The notes under the pieces were generated by a model. It was not told the DNA's origin. It made no database searches and saw only the letters and a list, made by a program, of their open reading frames with translations. Source: Caldimonas brevitalea (GTDB taxonomy: Bacteria > Pseudomonadota > Gammaproteobacteria > Burkholderiales > Burkholderiaceae_C). From it: a DNA stretch of 64,000 bases. Shown here piece after piece: positions 55,582 through 64,000 of this stretch; position 1 is the stretch's first letter, and every line of letters begins with the position of its first letter. Location: NCBI RefSeq assembly GCF_001017435.1, contig NZ_CP011371.1, forward strand, positions 3,782,001 through 3,846,000, read 5' to 3'. The position numbers and the translations under genes are program-made.

Positions 55582-55965
55582 ATGAGCACATGGAAAGCCG
55601 TTTGCCGCGTCGGCGACATTCCCGTCCTCGGGGCCCGTCGTGTCGCGCGGCCGCAGGGCGTCGACGTGGCCGTGTTCCGCACGCAGGACGACCAGGTGTT
55701 TGCCCTGCTCGACCGCTGCCCGCACAAGGGCGGCCCGTTGTCGCAAGGCATCGTGTTCGGCACCAGCGTGGCCTGTCCCTTGCACAACTGGACCATCGGC
55801 CTGGACGATGGCTGCGCGAAAACGCCTGACGAAGGTTGCACCCAACGCTTCAGCGTCCGGCTGGAGGGCGACCAGGTTCTGCTCGACCTCGACGAACTGC
55901 TGACGCTGGCGCTCGACGAACTGCCTCCCGCGGCCGGCGCGGCGATCCGCCTCGTCGCGGCATGA
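55582..55965 (+). CDS. nirD: nitrite reductase small subunit (Rieske-type NirD)
   Basis: This 127-aa protein has a Rieske fold with intact ligands (CPHKGGPL, then CPLHNW 17 residues later), unlike some NirD proteins that lost them. It pairs with NirB. ATG 55582 is preceded by AAGGAG; 19 nt separate it from nirB. Its stop overlaps an upstream possible start of nasC by ATGA. Confidence 0.94.
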   Translation: MSTWKAVCRVGDIPVLGARRVARPQGVDVAVFRTQDDQVFALLDRCPHKGGPLSQGIVFGTSVACPLHNWTIGLDDGCAKTPDEGCTQRFSVRLEGDQVLLDLDELLTLALDELPPAAGAAIRLVAA

Positions 55966-56006
55966 GCGCGGCCGGGACCGACACGGAGCACCAGCAGGGA
56001 ACCACC

Positions 56007-58841
56007 ATGAAGGAAACGCGCTCGACCTGCCCCTATTGCGGCGTCGGCTGCGGCGTGATCATCGCGTCGCAGGACGGGCAGATCACCGGCGTGCGGGGCG
56101 ACCCGGACCACCCGGCCAACTTCGGCCGGCTCTGCACCAAGGGCAGCACCTTGCACCTGACGGCAGCGGCACCCGTGACCTGGCAAGCCCGTCTGCTGCA
56201 GCCGCAGCGGCGCGACGAGCGCGGCCAGGCGCCCCGGGTCATCGGCTGGGAAGCCGCGCTCGACGAGGCCGCCAACCGCTTCGCCAACATCATCGACCGC
56301 AACGGCCCCGACGCGGTCGGCTTCTACATCTCGGGCCAGCTGTTGACCGAGGACTATTACGTTTTCAACAAGCTGGCCAAGGGCTTGATCGGCACCAACA
56401 ACGTCGACACCAACTCGCGGCTGTGCATGAGCAGCGCGGTGGCCGGCTACAAGCAGACGCTGGGCGCGGACGCGCCGCCCAGCTGTTATGAAGACATCGA
56501 CCACGCCGACTTGATCTTCATCGTCGGCGCCAACACCGCCTATGCGCACCCGATCCTGTTCCGCCGCATCGAAGACGCCAAACGTGCCAACCCGAACCTC
56601 AAGCTGATCGTCGCCGACCCGCGCCGCACCGAAACGGCCGAGATCGCCGATCTGCACCTGCCCCTGCTGCCGGGCACCGACGTGGCGCTGTTCCACGGCC
56701 TGCTGCACCTGCTGATGTGGGAAGGCCACATCGACCATGCCTACGTGCAGGCCCACACCACCGGCTTCGATGCGCTGAAGACCGTGGTGCGCGACTACGA
56801 CCCGCGGCGGGTCGCTGCCGTGTGCGGGCTCGACGAAGCTGCGCTGGCCCAGGCGGCGCAGTGGTTCGGCGAAGCCGGCAGCGTGCTGTCGCTGTACTGC
56901 CAGGGGCTGAACCAGAGCAGCAGCGGCACGGCCAAGAACGCCGCCTTGATCAATCTGCACCTGGCCACCGGCCAGATCGGCCGCCCGGGTGCTGGCCCCT
57001 TCTCGTTGACGGGCCAGCCCAATGCGATGGGCGGGCGTGAAGTCGGCGGCCTGGCCAACCTGCTGAGCGCGCACCGCGACCTGGCCAACCCCGAGCACCG
57101 CGACGAGGTCGCGCGTCTGTGGGGGGTGCGGGACGTGCCCGCCGCGCCGGGCAAAACCGCCGTCGAGATGTTCGAGGCCGCGGCCGACGGCGCCATCAAG
57201 GCCTTGTGGATCTCCTGCACCAACCCCGCCCAGTCACTGCCGGACCAGCGCACCGTGCGGCGTGCCCTGGAACGGGCCGAGTACGTGGTGGTGCAGGAGG
57301 CGTACGCCACCACCGCCACCTGTGCCTATGCCGACCTGCTGCTGCCGGCGAGCACCTGGGGCGAGAAGGAAGGCACGGTCACCAACAGCGAGCGCCGCAT
57401 CAGCCGGGTGCGCGCCGCCGTGCCGCCCGCCGGGCAGGCTCGGCCGGATTGGCTCGCGGTGGTCGAGTTTGCGCGACGCCTCGAACAGCGCCTGCCGCAA
57501 CGCCTCGCCGGTCGGCCGACGCTGTTCCCCTATCAGGGCGTCGAGGACATCTGGAACGAACACCGTGAAACCACCCGTGGGCGCGACCTCGACATCACCG
57601 GCCTCAGCTATGCCCTGCTGGACCGTCACGGGCCTCAGCAATGGCCCTGCCCCGCGTCGAGCGAAGGCGAGGCCAGCACGTCGGCCCCACCAGACGAGCG
57701 GCGTTCTTTCGGTCGTGCCCGGCTCTACGAAGACGGCGTCTTCCCCACGCCGGACGGCCGCGCGCGCTTCGTGGCGATACGCCACGAAGCGCTGGCCGAA
57801 CCACGCGATGCGCGCTACCCCTTCAGCCTGACCACCGGGCGGCTGCGCGACCACTGGCACGGCATGAGCCGAACGGGCACCTTGGGGCGCTTGTTCGGGC
57901 ATGTGCCGGAGCCCGCCGTGCAGTTGAACCCGGGCGACATGACGCGGCGCGGGCTGAAAGACGGCGATCTGGTCTATCTGACGTCGCGACGCGGCAGTGT
58001 GGTGGTGCCGGCGCAGGCGAGCGAGCAAGTCGCGCCCGCGCAAGCCTTTCTGGCGATGCACTGGGGCGAGGAATTCCTGTCGGGCTGCAGCAGCACCGGC
58101 GAGCCGCTGACCGGCGTCAACGCCCTCACCACGTCGGCCTTCTGCCCCACCTCGAAACAGCCCGAACTGAAACACGCGGCGATCAAGGTGCTGAAGGCCG
58201 AGCTGCCGTGGTCCTTGCTCGGCGCCGCCTGGCTGCCGCACGACAAGGCGCTGGCGGCGCGCGACACGCTGCGCTCGATGATGCGCTTGTTCCCGTTTGC
58301 CACCTGCGTGCCCTTCGGACGCGAGCCGAGTGAGCGGCAGGTCAGCGGCCTGCTGTTCCGCGCCGCGGCCCACGAGGCGCCGCCGCCGGACGTGCTGACC
58401 CAGATCGAGGGGCTGCTGGGGCTGAGCGGCACCGAGGTGCTGCGCTATCACGATGTGCGCCGGGGCCAGCGTCGGGCGGTCCGCCTCGAGCGGCGCGGGC
58501 CCAAGGAGGCGACCTTGCAGGCCTTCGTGCTGGCCGGCGACACCAGCGCCGAGGCCTGGATCAAGACGCTGTTGCAGGACGAACTGCCCGCGCAGGCCTA
58601 CGGCCGGCTGTTGCTGGTGCCCGGCGCCAAGGCGCCGGTCGCGGTGGTGGCCAAGGGGCGCCAGGTCTGCACCTGCTTCAACGTCACTCAGCCGCAGATC
58701 GAGACGGCCCTGGGTGCGTGCTCGGGCAACGCCGAGTCGCAACTGGCGCAGCTCCAGGAGCAACTCAAGTGCGGCACCAACTGCGGCTCCTGCGTGCCGG
58801 AGTTGAAGCGCTTGGTGCGGGCCCAGCTCAGCGTCGCGTGA
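56007..58841 (+). CDS. nasC: assimilatory nitrate reductase, catalytic molybdenum subunit
   Basis: This 944-aa molybdopterin oxidoreductase reduces nitrate to nitrite in the cytoplasm. The N-terminal [4Fe-4S] motif is CPYCGVGCGV with LCTKG; Mo-bisMGD domains follow (NTNSRLCMSSAVAGYK, LTGQPNAMGGREVGGLAN). A C-terminal BFD-like [2Fe-2S] domain (VCTCFNVTQPQIETALG, CGTNCGSCVPELK) probably takes electrons from a donor. No separate diaphorase gene is in the cluster, so the donor is unclear. ATG 56007 has AGGGA upstream; ATG 55962, overlapping the nirD stop, is possible too. Confidence 0.95.
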   Translation: MKETRSTCPYCGVGCGVIIASQDGQITGVRGDPDHPANFGRLCTKGSTLHLTAAAPVTWQARLLQPQRRDERGQAPRVIGWEAALDEAANRFANIIDRNGPDAVGFYISGQLLTEDYYVFNKLAKGLIGTNNVDTNSRLCMSSAVAGYKQTLGADAPPSCYEDIDHADLIFIVGANTAYAHPILFRRIEDAKRANPNLKLIVADPRRTETAEIADLHLPLLPGTDVALFHGLLHLLMWEGHIDHAYVQAHTTGFDALKTVVRDYDPRRVAAVCGLDEAALAQAAQWFGEAGSVLSLYCQGLNQSSSGTAKNAALINLHLATGQIGRPGAGPFSLTGQPNAMGGREVGGLANLLSAHRDLANPEHRDEVARLWGVRDVPAAPGKTAVEMFEAAADGAIKALWISCTNPAQSLPDQRTVRRALERAEYVVVQEAYATTATCAYADLLLPASTWGEKEGTVTNSERRISRVRAAVPPAGQARPDWLAVVEFARRLEQRLPQRLAGRPTLFPYQGVEDIWNEHRETTRGRDLDITGLSYALLDRHGPQQWPCPASSEGEASTSAPPDERRSFGRARLYEDGVFPTPDGRARFVAIRHEALAEPRDARYPFSLTTGRLRDHWHGMSRTGTLGRLFGHVPEPAVQLNPGDMTRRGLKDGDLVYLTSRRGSVVVPAQASEQVAPAQAFLAMHWGEEFLSGCSSTGEPLTGVNALTTSAFCPTSKQPELKHAAIKVLKAELPWSLLGAAWLPHDKALAARDTLRSMMRLFPFATCVPFGREPSERQVSGLLFRAAAHEAPPPDVLTQIEGLLGLSGTEVLRYHDVRRGQRRAVRLERRGPKEATLQAFVLAGDTSAEAWIKTLLQDELPAQAYGRLLLVPGAKAPVAVVAKGRQVCTCFNVTQPQIETALGACSGNAESQLAQLQEQLKCGTNCGSCVPELKRLVRAQLSVA

Positions 58842-59005
58842 AGGGCGCCGGCCGGCGTCAACCGTCGGCCCCCCTGCCATTGCGCACCATCGGCGTGATG
58901 GCGTCGCGGGCATGCCGCGCACCGTCGTGCGTCTTACGGTCTGGCCTGAGAATTGCGGACGACGCGCACCGACATGCGCGAGCCCGCCACACGACAAGGA
59001 GACCT

Positions 59006-59992
59006 ATGAGCATCGCCCCGTACATCAAGGTGATCGGCCGCGGCAAGGACGGCGCGCGTCCGATTTCCCGGGACCAGGCCTACGACCTGATGTGCCAGGT
59101 GCTCGACCGCCGCGTCACCGACCTCGAGATCGGCGCCTTCGCGGTCGCCATGCGCATCAAAGGTGAGTCGCTCGACGAACTGGACGGCTTTCTCGCGGCG
59201 ACGACCGAGCGCTGCATCCCGGTGGCGTGCAGCCGCCCCACGTTGGTGCTCCCCTCGTACAACGGTGCCCGCCGGCTGCCCAACCTGACGCCGCTGCTGG
59301 CCTTGCTGCTGGCCCAGGAAGGTGTCCCCGTCTTGGTGCACGGGGTGCCGGACGACCCGGGTCGGGTCACCACGGCCGAGATTTTCCAGGTGCTGGGGCT
59401 GCCGATCGCCCAGGACGAGGCCGGCATCCAGCGCGCGTGGCAGCGCCGCGAGCCGGTGTTCATCCGGACCGAGGTGTTGTGCCCGCCGCTCGCCCACCTG
59501 CTCGACGCCCGCTGGCAGATCGGCCTGCGCAACCCGGGCCATACGGTCGCCAAGCTGCTCGATCCGTGCACGCCGGGTGCCGGCCTGCGCGTCGTCAACT
59601 ACACCCATCCGGAATACGGTGTCACGCTGAACCAGTTCCTGCAGCAGACCCACGCCAATGCCCTGCTGATGCGCGGCACCGAAGGCGAGCCGGTGGCAGA
59701 CCCGCGGCGCACGCCGCGCATCGAAGTGTTCCTCGGCGGTGTGAGCCAACCCGGCTTGAGCGTGGCCGCCCGCGAAGGTGTGCTGGCGGAGCTGCCGATC
59801 CTGCCGCGCGAATGCGACGCGGCGACGACGGCGGTCTACATCCAGGGGGTGGTCAGCGGTGAGAAGCCGGCGCCGCCCGCCTTGCTGCAACAAGTGGAAT
59901 GCATCTTGCAAGCACTGCGGCGCCTGCCCGTCACGGGCGGCGTTCCTGCAGCCCCACCTGTTCCGCCCGTCCTCGATGAACGTACTGCCTGA
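59006..59992 (+). CDS. ybiB: TrpD2/YbiB-like protein (anthranilate phosphoribosyltransferase fold)
   Basis: This 328-aa protein has the glycosyltransferase-3/TrpD fold: IKVIGRGKDGARPISRDQAYDLM, EIGAFAVAMRIKGESLDELDGF, and VLVHGVPDDPGRVTTAEIFQ, read in pieces. The PRPP-binding glycine loops of true TrpD are altered, as in YbiB/TrpD2, which bind nucleic acids and lack the Trp pathway activity. AAGGAG precedes ATG 59006. It sits between nasC and cobA and overlaps cobA by 17 nt; why it is in a nitrate operon is unclear. Confidence 0.87.
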   Translation: MSIAPYIKVIGRGKDGARPISRDQAYDLMCQVLDRRVTDLEIGAFAVAMRIKGESLDELDGFLAATTERCIPVACSRPTLVLPSYNGARRLPNLTPLLALLLAQEGVPVLVHGVPDDPGRVTTAEIFQVLGLPIAQDEAGIQRAWQRREPVFIRTEVLCPPLAHLLDARWQIGLRNPGHTVAKLLDPCTPGAGLRVVNYTHPEYGVTLNQFLQQTHANALLMRGTEGEPVADPRRTPRIEVFLGGVSQPGLSVAAREGVLAELPILPRECDAATTAVYIQGVVSGEKPAPPALLQQVECILQALRRLPVTGGVPAAPPVPPVLDERTA

Positions 59993-60782
59993 CACCCCTG
60001 CCCCCGTTTCGCACCGTCCCACCGTGACCCTCGTCGGCGCCGGCCCCGGTGACCCCGAACTGCTGACCGTCAAGGCGATCAAGGCGATCCGCCGCGCCAC
60101 CGTGCTGCTGGTCGACGACTTGGTGGGCGAAGGCGTGCTGCGCTATGCGCGCCGCTCGGCGCGCATCGTTTACGTCGGCAAGCGTGGGGGCTGCGCCAGC
60201 ACGCCGCAGGCTTTCATCGAACGACTGATGCAAAGCGAAGCGCAAAAGGGCGAACAGGTGGTGCGCCTCAAAGGCGGCGACCCGTTCGTGTTCGGCCGCG
60301 GCGGCGAAGAGCGCGAACACCTGCGCGCCGCCGGCTTGGAGGTGGACGTGATCAACGGCATCACCTCAGGCCTGGCCGCCGCCACCAGCCTCGGCGTGCC
60401 GCTGACACACCGCGACCATGCACACGGCGTGATCTTCGTCACCGGGCATGCGAAAGGCGCCGACGCGCAGCTCGACTGGGCCCAGCTGTCGGCCACCGCG
60501 GCGCAAGGCTTCACGCTGGTGATCTACATGGGGGTGTCGCAGGCCGGGCAGTTGCAGGCCGGCCTGCTGTCGGCGTTGCCGCCGCACACGCCGCTGGCGG
60601 TGGTGCAGCACGCCAGCCTGCCCGCCCAGCGCCACGCGGTCGGCACCTTGGGCGGGCTCACCCACCTGATCGAGTCCGAAGGCCTGGGCAGCCCGGCGAT
60701 CATCGTCGTCGGCGATGTGCTGCGCGGGCTGGCCGCCGCCCAAGGCCAGCAGCCCCAGCCGCTCAATGCGGCTGCCGCCTGA
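59976..60782 (+). CDS. cobA: uroporphyrinogen-III C-methyltransferase
   Basis: This 268-aa SAM-dependent enzyme makes precorrin-2, the precursor of siroheme needed by NirB and also of cobalamin. It shows VTLVGAGPGDPELLTVKAIKAI, LVDDLVGEGVL, VRLKGGDPFVFGRGGEE, GITSGLAAATSLGVPLTHRD and IYMGV, the full family set. Placement at the end of the nir-nas operon fits siroheme supply. Its end overlaps that of the convergent lysE-type gene by 20 nt. Confidence 0.95.
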   Translation: MNVLPDTPAPVSHRPTVTLVGAGPGDPELLTVKAIKAIRRATVLLVDDLVGEGVLRYARRSARIVYVGKRGGCASTPQAFIERLMQSEAQKGEQVVRLKGGDPFVFGRGGEEREHLRAAGLEVDVINGITSGLAAATSLGVPLTHRDHAHGVIFVTGHAKGADAQLDWAQLSATAAQGFTLVIYMGVSQAGQLQAGLLSALPPHTPLAVVQHASLPAQRHAVGTLGGLTHLIESEGLGSPAIIVVGDVLRGLAAAQGQQPQPLNAAAA

Positions 60783-61392
60783 CGAAAAACAGCGCCGCGC
60801 CGACGGCCATCAGCACGCCGCCGAAGAAGCGGTTCTGCCAGCGCTGCGCCCTTGCGCTGCGCAGCCAGCGCTGCAGGTGCGCCGCCAAGCCGGCGTAGCT
60901 GTGCATCACGATCAGGTCGACACAGGTCATCGTCGCGCCCATGATCGCAAGCTGCAGCGCGGGCGGGCGTGCCGGGTCGATGAACTGCGGCAGCACCGCC
61001 ACCGTGAACAGGATGCCCTTGGGGTTGGTGGCATTGGTCAGCACCCCGGTGAGAAAACGCCGGCGCGCCGACAGAGGCGCGGCGGCCACCGCACCGGTAC
61101 GCGCCACCGCAGGGGCCCGCCATTGCTGCAGGCCCAGCCATAGCAGGTAGAGCGCGCCGACCACCTTGACGACGGTGAAGGCGGTTTCCGATGCCACCAG
61201 CAGCGCGCCCAGCCCGGCCCCGGCGACCCCCAACACGAACAGCAGCCCCACCTGCAGCCCGAGGATCGTGACGCTGGCGCGCGCCAGGCCGTACGAGAGC
61301 CCGTGGCTCATCGACAGCACCGCCCCCGCGCCCGGCGACAGCGCGATGACCCACACCGCGAAGAAAAATGCCCACCAGGCATCCCAACTCAT
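60763..61392 (-). CDS. LysE-family amino-acid exporter
   Basis: This 209-aa inner-membrane protein has five to six helices. The RhtB/LysE signature is present: WVIALSPGAGAVLSMSHGLSYG and the Asn-Pro-Lys-Gly motif LTNATNPKGILFTVAVLPQF. Such proteins export amino acids or derivatives; the substrate is unknown. It lies 26 nt downstream of the MFS gene on the same strand, so the two may be co-transcribed. Confidence 0.92.
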   Translation of the reverse strand: MSWDAWWAFFFAVWVIALSPGAGAVLSMSHGLSYGLARASVTILGLQVGLLFVLGVAGAGLGALLVASETAFTVVKVVGALYLLWLGLQQWRAPAVARTGAVAAAPLSARRRFLTGVLTNATNPKGILFTVAVLPQFIDPARPPALQLAIMGATMTCVDLIVMHSYAGLAAHLQRWLRSARAQRWQNRFFGGVLMAVGAALFFVRRQPH

Positions 61393-61418
61393 CTTTGCTC
61401 CTTAGCAGGCTTGCGCCC

Positions 61419-62591
61419 TCAGCCGGCGCGACCGAGCGCGGCGCGCGCGCCCAACGCCAGCACCGCCGCGAACACCACCACCACGAACAAGGCGGCGGTG
61501 AGCGACGACTGCTGCGCCAGCACCCCGATCAAGGGCGGGCCGGCCATGAAGCCGACGTAGCCCACCGACGACACCGCCGCAATGCCGTGCGCCGGCGAGG
61601 TGCCCGGCACCCGGGCGGCGGCGCTGAACAGCACCGGGACGATGTTGCCGAACCCGACGCCGACCAGCGCAAAGCCGATCAACGCCACGACGGGGTCGCC
61701 CACGACGAGCACCACGGCCATGGCCACCGCCGCGAGCGCCGCGCTGGCGATGGTCAACGGTGCGGCGGCGTAGCGCGCGCGCACCCGGTCACCGCCGAAA
61801 CGGGCCGCCGCCATCGCGGCCGAGAAGCTCGCATAGGCGAGCGCCGCCTGGTCTTGCGGGCTGCCGAGTTCCTTCTGCATGTAGAGCACGCTCCAGTCGT
61901 ACATCGCGCCTTCCGCAACCAACCCCAGCGCCGCCAGCAGCCCCAGCAGCAGCAAGGCGCCGCGCGGCAGACGGAACGGTGTCGAGGCCTCGACCGGCGC
62001 CTCGGGCGGCAGCATCTGCAAACAGGCCAGCCAGACCGCCACCGCGGTCAACGCCGACAGCCCGACCAGATGCGTTTGCGGCGTCACCTGCCAGCCGAGC
62101 AACAGGCTGCCCAAACCCGCGCCCGCCATGCCCCCCAAGCTGAACATCGCATGAAAGCCGCTCATCAGCGGCACGCCTTCGCGGCGCTCCAGCTCCGAGG
62201 CTTCGGCATTGATGGCGACGTCGAAGATGCCGCTGGCGACACCGAACACGGCCAGCACCGCGAGCAAGGCGGCGTACCCGGGCAGGCTCAGCAGCGCGGC
62301 GATCGCGGCGGTCGAGACCAGGCCGCAGACCCAGGCGACCGCCTTCGGCCCATGGCGTCCGATCAACGCGCCGGCGCGGGACAGCCCCAGCAACGCGCCG
62401 ACGCCGGCCGCCAGCATCGCCATGCCCAGCGCGGCCTCGCTGATCTCGTAATGGGCCCGCACGGTGGGAATGTGCACGCCCCAGGTGGCGAACAGAAAGC
62501 CGGTACAGAAGAACTGGGTGCGGGTGGCCCACCGCGCGGCGCGCAAGGAAGGCGCGCCGCGAGCCGCTCGCTCGCTTGCAGGACTGGACAT
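61419..62591 (-). CDS. MFS transporter (YbjJ-like)
   Basis: This 390-aa, twelve-helix permease begins with a soluble N-terminus, then RTQFFCTGFLFATWGVHIPTV. It contains GMAMLAAGVGALLGLSRAGALIGRHG and GIFDVAINAEASELERREGVPLMSGFHAMFSLGG, blocks shared with YbjJ-type inner-membrane proteins. The substrate is unknown. Confidence 0.88.
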   Translation of the reverse strand: MSSPASERAARGAPSLRAARWATRTQFFCTGFLFATWGVHIPTVRAHYEISEAALGMAMLAAGVGALLGLSRAGALIGRHGPKAVAWVCGLVSTAAIAALLSLPGYAALLAVLAVFGVASGIFDVAINAEASELERREGVPLMSGFHAMFSLGGMAGAGLGSLLLGWQVTPQTHLVGLSALTAVAVWLACLQMLPPEAPVEASTPFRLPRGALLLLGLLAALGLVAEGAMYDWSVLYMQKELGSPQDQAALAYASFSAAMAAARFGGDRVRARYAAAPLTIASAALAAVAMAVVLVVGDPVVALIGFALVGVGFGNIVPVLFSAAARVPGTSPAHGIAAVSSVGYVGFMAGPPLIGVLAQQSSLTAALFVVVVFAAVLALGARAALGRAG

Positions 62592-62622
62592 GGGGGGTAC
62601 GACGGTTGGCGCGGCGCCCGGG

Positions 62623-62691
62623 ATGAGCGCTGCTGGGCCGCCCGAAGGCGCTCGACCGGAGTGCGTGGCACGGAGGTCATCCGATCAGCGC
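62623..62691 (+). repeat. dispersed, diverged copy of the 62-bp cobT-cobS repeat
   Basis: From the ATG at 62623 the plus strand aligns with the minus-strand repeat unit with about eight differences over the first 58 positions (one a single-base gap). Shared blocks include ATGAGCGC, GGCCGCCCG, AGGCGCTCG, AGTGCGT and GCACGGAGGT. The frame from the ATG reads MSAAGPPEGARPE, against MSAARPPGGARTA in the array. It lies between the MFS gene and the desaturase gene, about 150 nt before the latter. After CGGAGGT the match to a next unit fades (ATCAGCGCC). Confidence 0.85.
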
Positions 62692-62840
62692 CGGCAGGCA
62701 GATCCCCCATTCTAGGGAGCGATCGGTTTCATACCTGCCACAACTCGCATAATCGCAGCAGATCGAAAACAGATGAACGAGGGACGGCGCCACCCGACCG
62801 CGGCACACGCGGGCCCGAGGTGGGCCGTGGGGACGCACAG

Positions 62841-63965
62841 ATGCTGGACAAACTCAATCAACTCAGCGAGTCGCACGGCTCGCTGCGCCGCGGCACCGGC
62901 ATGGTGTCGGGTGTGGTAGCGCTGACGCTGGCCATCCTGTGCTTCCTCGGCGTGCTCGCCTTTCACTTCCCGCAGTACCTGACCACACCGCAGCTGCGCA
63001 AGTCCTACGACGTCGATACGCTGCGCACCGTGATGTATTGGGCGATGGTGGTCTCCGGCTCCACCGCGTTGTTCAACGTGGCGTTCGGCCGGGTGCGCTG
63101 GCTGTCGTTCGTCGCCTTCGCGCTGGTGGGCCTGACGCTGGCCCTGGGCGGGCACAAGGTGCCGGTCGGCGACTTCCCCGACCACACGCCCTACATCGGC
63201 CTCGACTGGTTCATCCTCGACCTGCTCGGCTCGACGCTGATCTTCGTCTTCATCGAAAAGCTGTTCCCGCTGCGCCGCGAGCAGCCGGTGTTCCGCCCCG
63301 AGTGGCAAACCGACTTCCACCACTTCATCGTCAACCACATGGTGGTCGGCTTCGTGCTGCTGGCCACGAACTTGCTGGTCCACCGGCTGTTCGGCTGGGC
63401 CGTCAAGGACGGCGTGCAGGGCTATGTGCAGCAACTGCCCTTCCCGGTGGCGTTGTTCCTGATCGTGCTGGTCGCCGACCTCGTGCAGTACTGGACCCAC
63501 CGCGCCTACCACGAGGTGCCGGCGCTGTGGCGCCTGCACGCGGTGCACCACAGCGTCAAAAGCATGGACTGGATGGCCGGCTCACGCCAGCACATCCTCG
63601 AGCTGCTGCTGACCCGCACCCTGGTGCTGGCGCCGATCTTCGTGCTCGGCTTCTCGAAGGAAGTGATCGACACCTACATCGTCATCGTCGGCTTCCAGGC
63701 CGTGTTCAACCACGCCAACGTCAGCGTGCGGCTCGGCCCGCTGCGCTACCTGCTGGTGACGCCCAACTTCCACCATTGGCACCACTCGCAAGACGCCGAG
63801 GCGCTCGACAAGAACTACGCGGCCCACTACGCCTTCCTCGATTACCTGTTCGGCACCGCCGTCAAGTCCGACCGCGAGTGGCCGGAGCAATACGGCGTAC
63901 TGGGCGACTACGTGCCCAACGGCTTCTTCAAGCAGCTCAAGTTCCCGTTCACCTGGAAACCGTGA
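62841..63965 (+). CDS. sterol desaturase / fatty-acid hydroxylase family membrane protein
   Basis: This 374-aa membrane protein has the di-iron His motifs of the fatty-acid hydroxylase superfamily: HRAYHEVPALWRLHAVHH and NFHHWHHS. About six helices are predicted. It would hydroxylate or desaturate a lipid using O2; the substrate is unknown. ATG 62841 has GGGGA about 12 bases upstream; the frame is open further upstream through the MFS gene, but that part is an antisense shadow. Confidence 0.9.
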   Translation: MLDKLNQLSESHGSLRRGTGMVSGVVALTLAILCFLGVLAFHFPQYLTTPQLRKSYDVDTLRTVMYWAMVVSGSTALFNVAFGRVRWLSFVAFALVGLTLALGGHKVPVGDFPDHTPYIGLDWFILDLLGSTLIFVFIEKLFPLRREQPVFRPEWQTDFHHFIVNHMVVGFVLLATNLLVHRLFGWAVKDGVQGYVQQLPFPVALFLIVLVADLVQYWTHRAYHEVPALWRLHAVHHSVKSMDWMAGSRQHILELLLTRTLVLAPIFVLGFSKEVIDTYIVIVGFQAVFNHANVSVRLGPLRYLLVTPNFHHWHHSQDAEALDKNYAAHYAFLDYLFGTAVKSDREWPEQYGVLGDYVPNGFFKQLKFPFTWKP

Positions 63966-64000
63966 GCGAGACCGGCGGGCGGCCGCGCTCGGAGCGGCCC

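Noticed and set aside
53976..57098. 1040-codon open frame opposite nirB, nirD and nasC
   Set aside because: It crosses three well-recognised genes on the other strand and has no domain or plausible composition.

Overview
This 64-kb window is chromosomal DNA from a high-GC betaproteobacterium, most likely a Burkholderiales member of the Rubrivivax/Caldimonas/Schlegelella kind. That placement is an inference from gene content: isc operon, intracellular PHB depolymerase, XrtA-type exopolysaccharide genes, assimilatory nitrate genes, a solitary RnfB-like protein beside nth, and the zapA-6S RNA-EVE order. I see no prophage, insertion sequence, CRISPR array, rRNA or replication origin. Nearly every base is coding and genes are packed with 1-30 nt gaps or overlaps.

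Layout. (1) 1-6.2 kb: a truncated GT4 glycosyltransferase, a membrane acyltransferase, a CocE/NonD-type serine hydrolase and a beta-helix lipoprotein that looks like a polysaccharide-degrading enzyme. (2) 6.8-15.2 kb, minus strand: an XrtA/PEP-CTERM-type exopolysaccharide operon (initiating sugar transferase, export lipoprotein, chain-length protein, tyrosine autokinase, outer-membrane protein, and an ATPase fused to a degenerate UDP-GlcNAc 2-epimerase-like domain). (3) 15.7-26.1 kb, minus strand: the yfaATSQP (mag) operon around a bacterial alpha-2-macroglobulin lacking the thioester cysteine, with a tandem second YfaP. (4) 26.3-32.9 kb: tRNA-Val, dnaQ and the full iscRSUA-hscBA-fdx operon, whose promoter lies inside the 3' end of an upstream phosphatase gene. 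(5) 33.6-41.3 kb: ROK regulator, uvrB, aromatic aminotransferase, phaZ, RnfB-like ferredoxin, nth. (6) 41.3-44.6 kb, minus strand: cobUTSC for cobalamin nucleotide-loop assembly, with a four-copy 62-bp tandem repeat between cobT and cobS. (7) 44.7-46.9 kb: zapB-like gene, zapA, 6S RNA, EVE protein, TauE/SafE permease. (8) 46.9-60.8 kb: nitrate assimilation, with an ANTAR/PilJ regulator translationally coupled to a degenerate GGDEF protein, a nitrate transporter, a kinase/phosphatase, nirB-nirD-nasC, a TrpD2/YbiB protein and cobA (siroheme). Two near-consensus sigma-54 promoters stand before the transporter and nirB. (9) 60.8-64 kb: LysE exporter, MFS transporter and a sterol-desaturase-family membrane enzyme.

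The most unusual structure is the cobT-cobS junction. Four 62-bp repeats each contain a start codon, a 21-codon mini-ORF, a Shine-Dalgarno sequence and a stop overlapping the next start, giving an unbroken coupled chain from cobT into cobS. A diverged copy of the same unit lies 20 kb away at 62623, so this looks like a dispersed element family. Other points of interest are the regulatory wiring of the nitrate region, the ATPase-epimerase fusion, and the isc promoter that encodes the C-terminus of a neighbouring protein.
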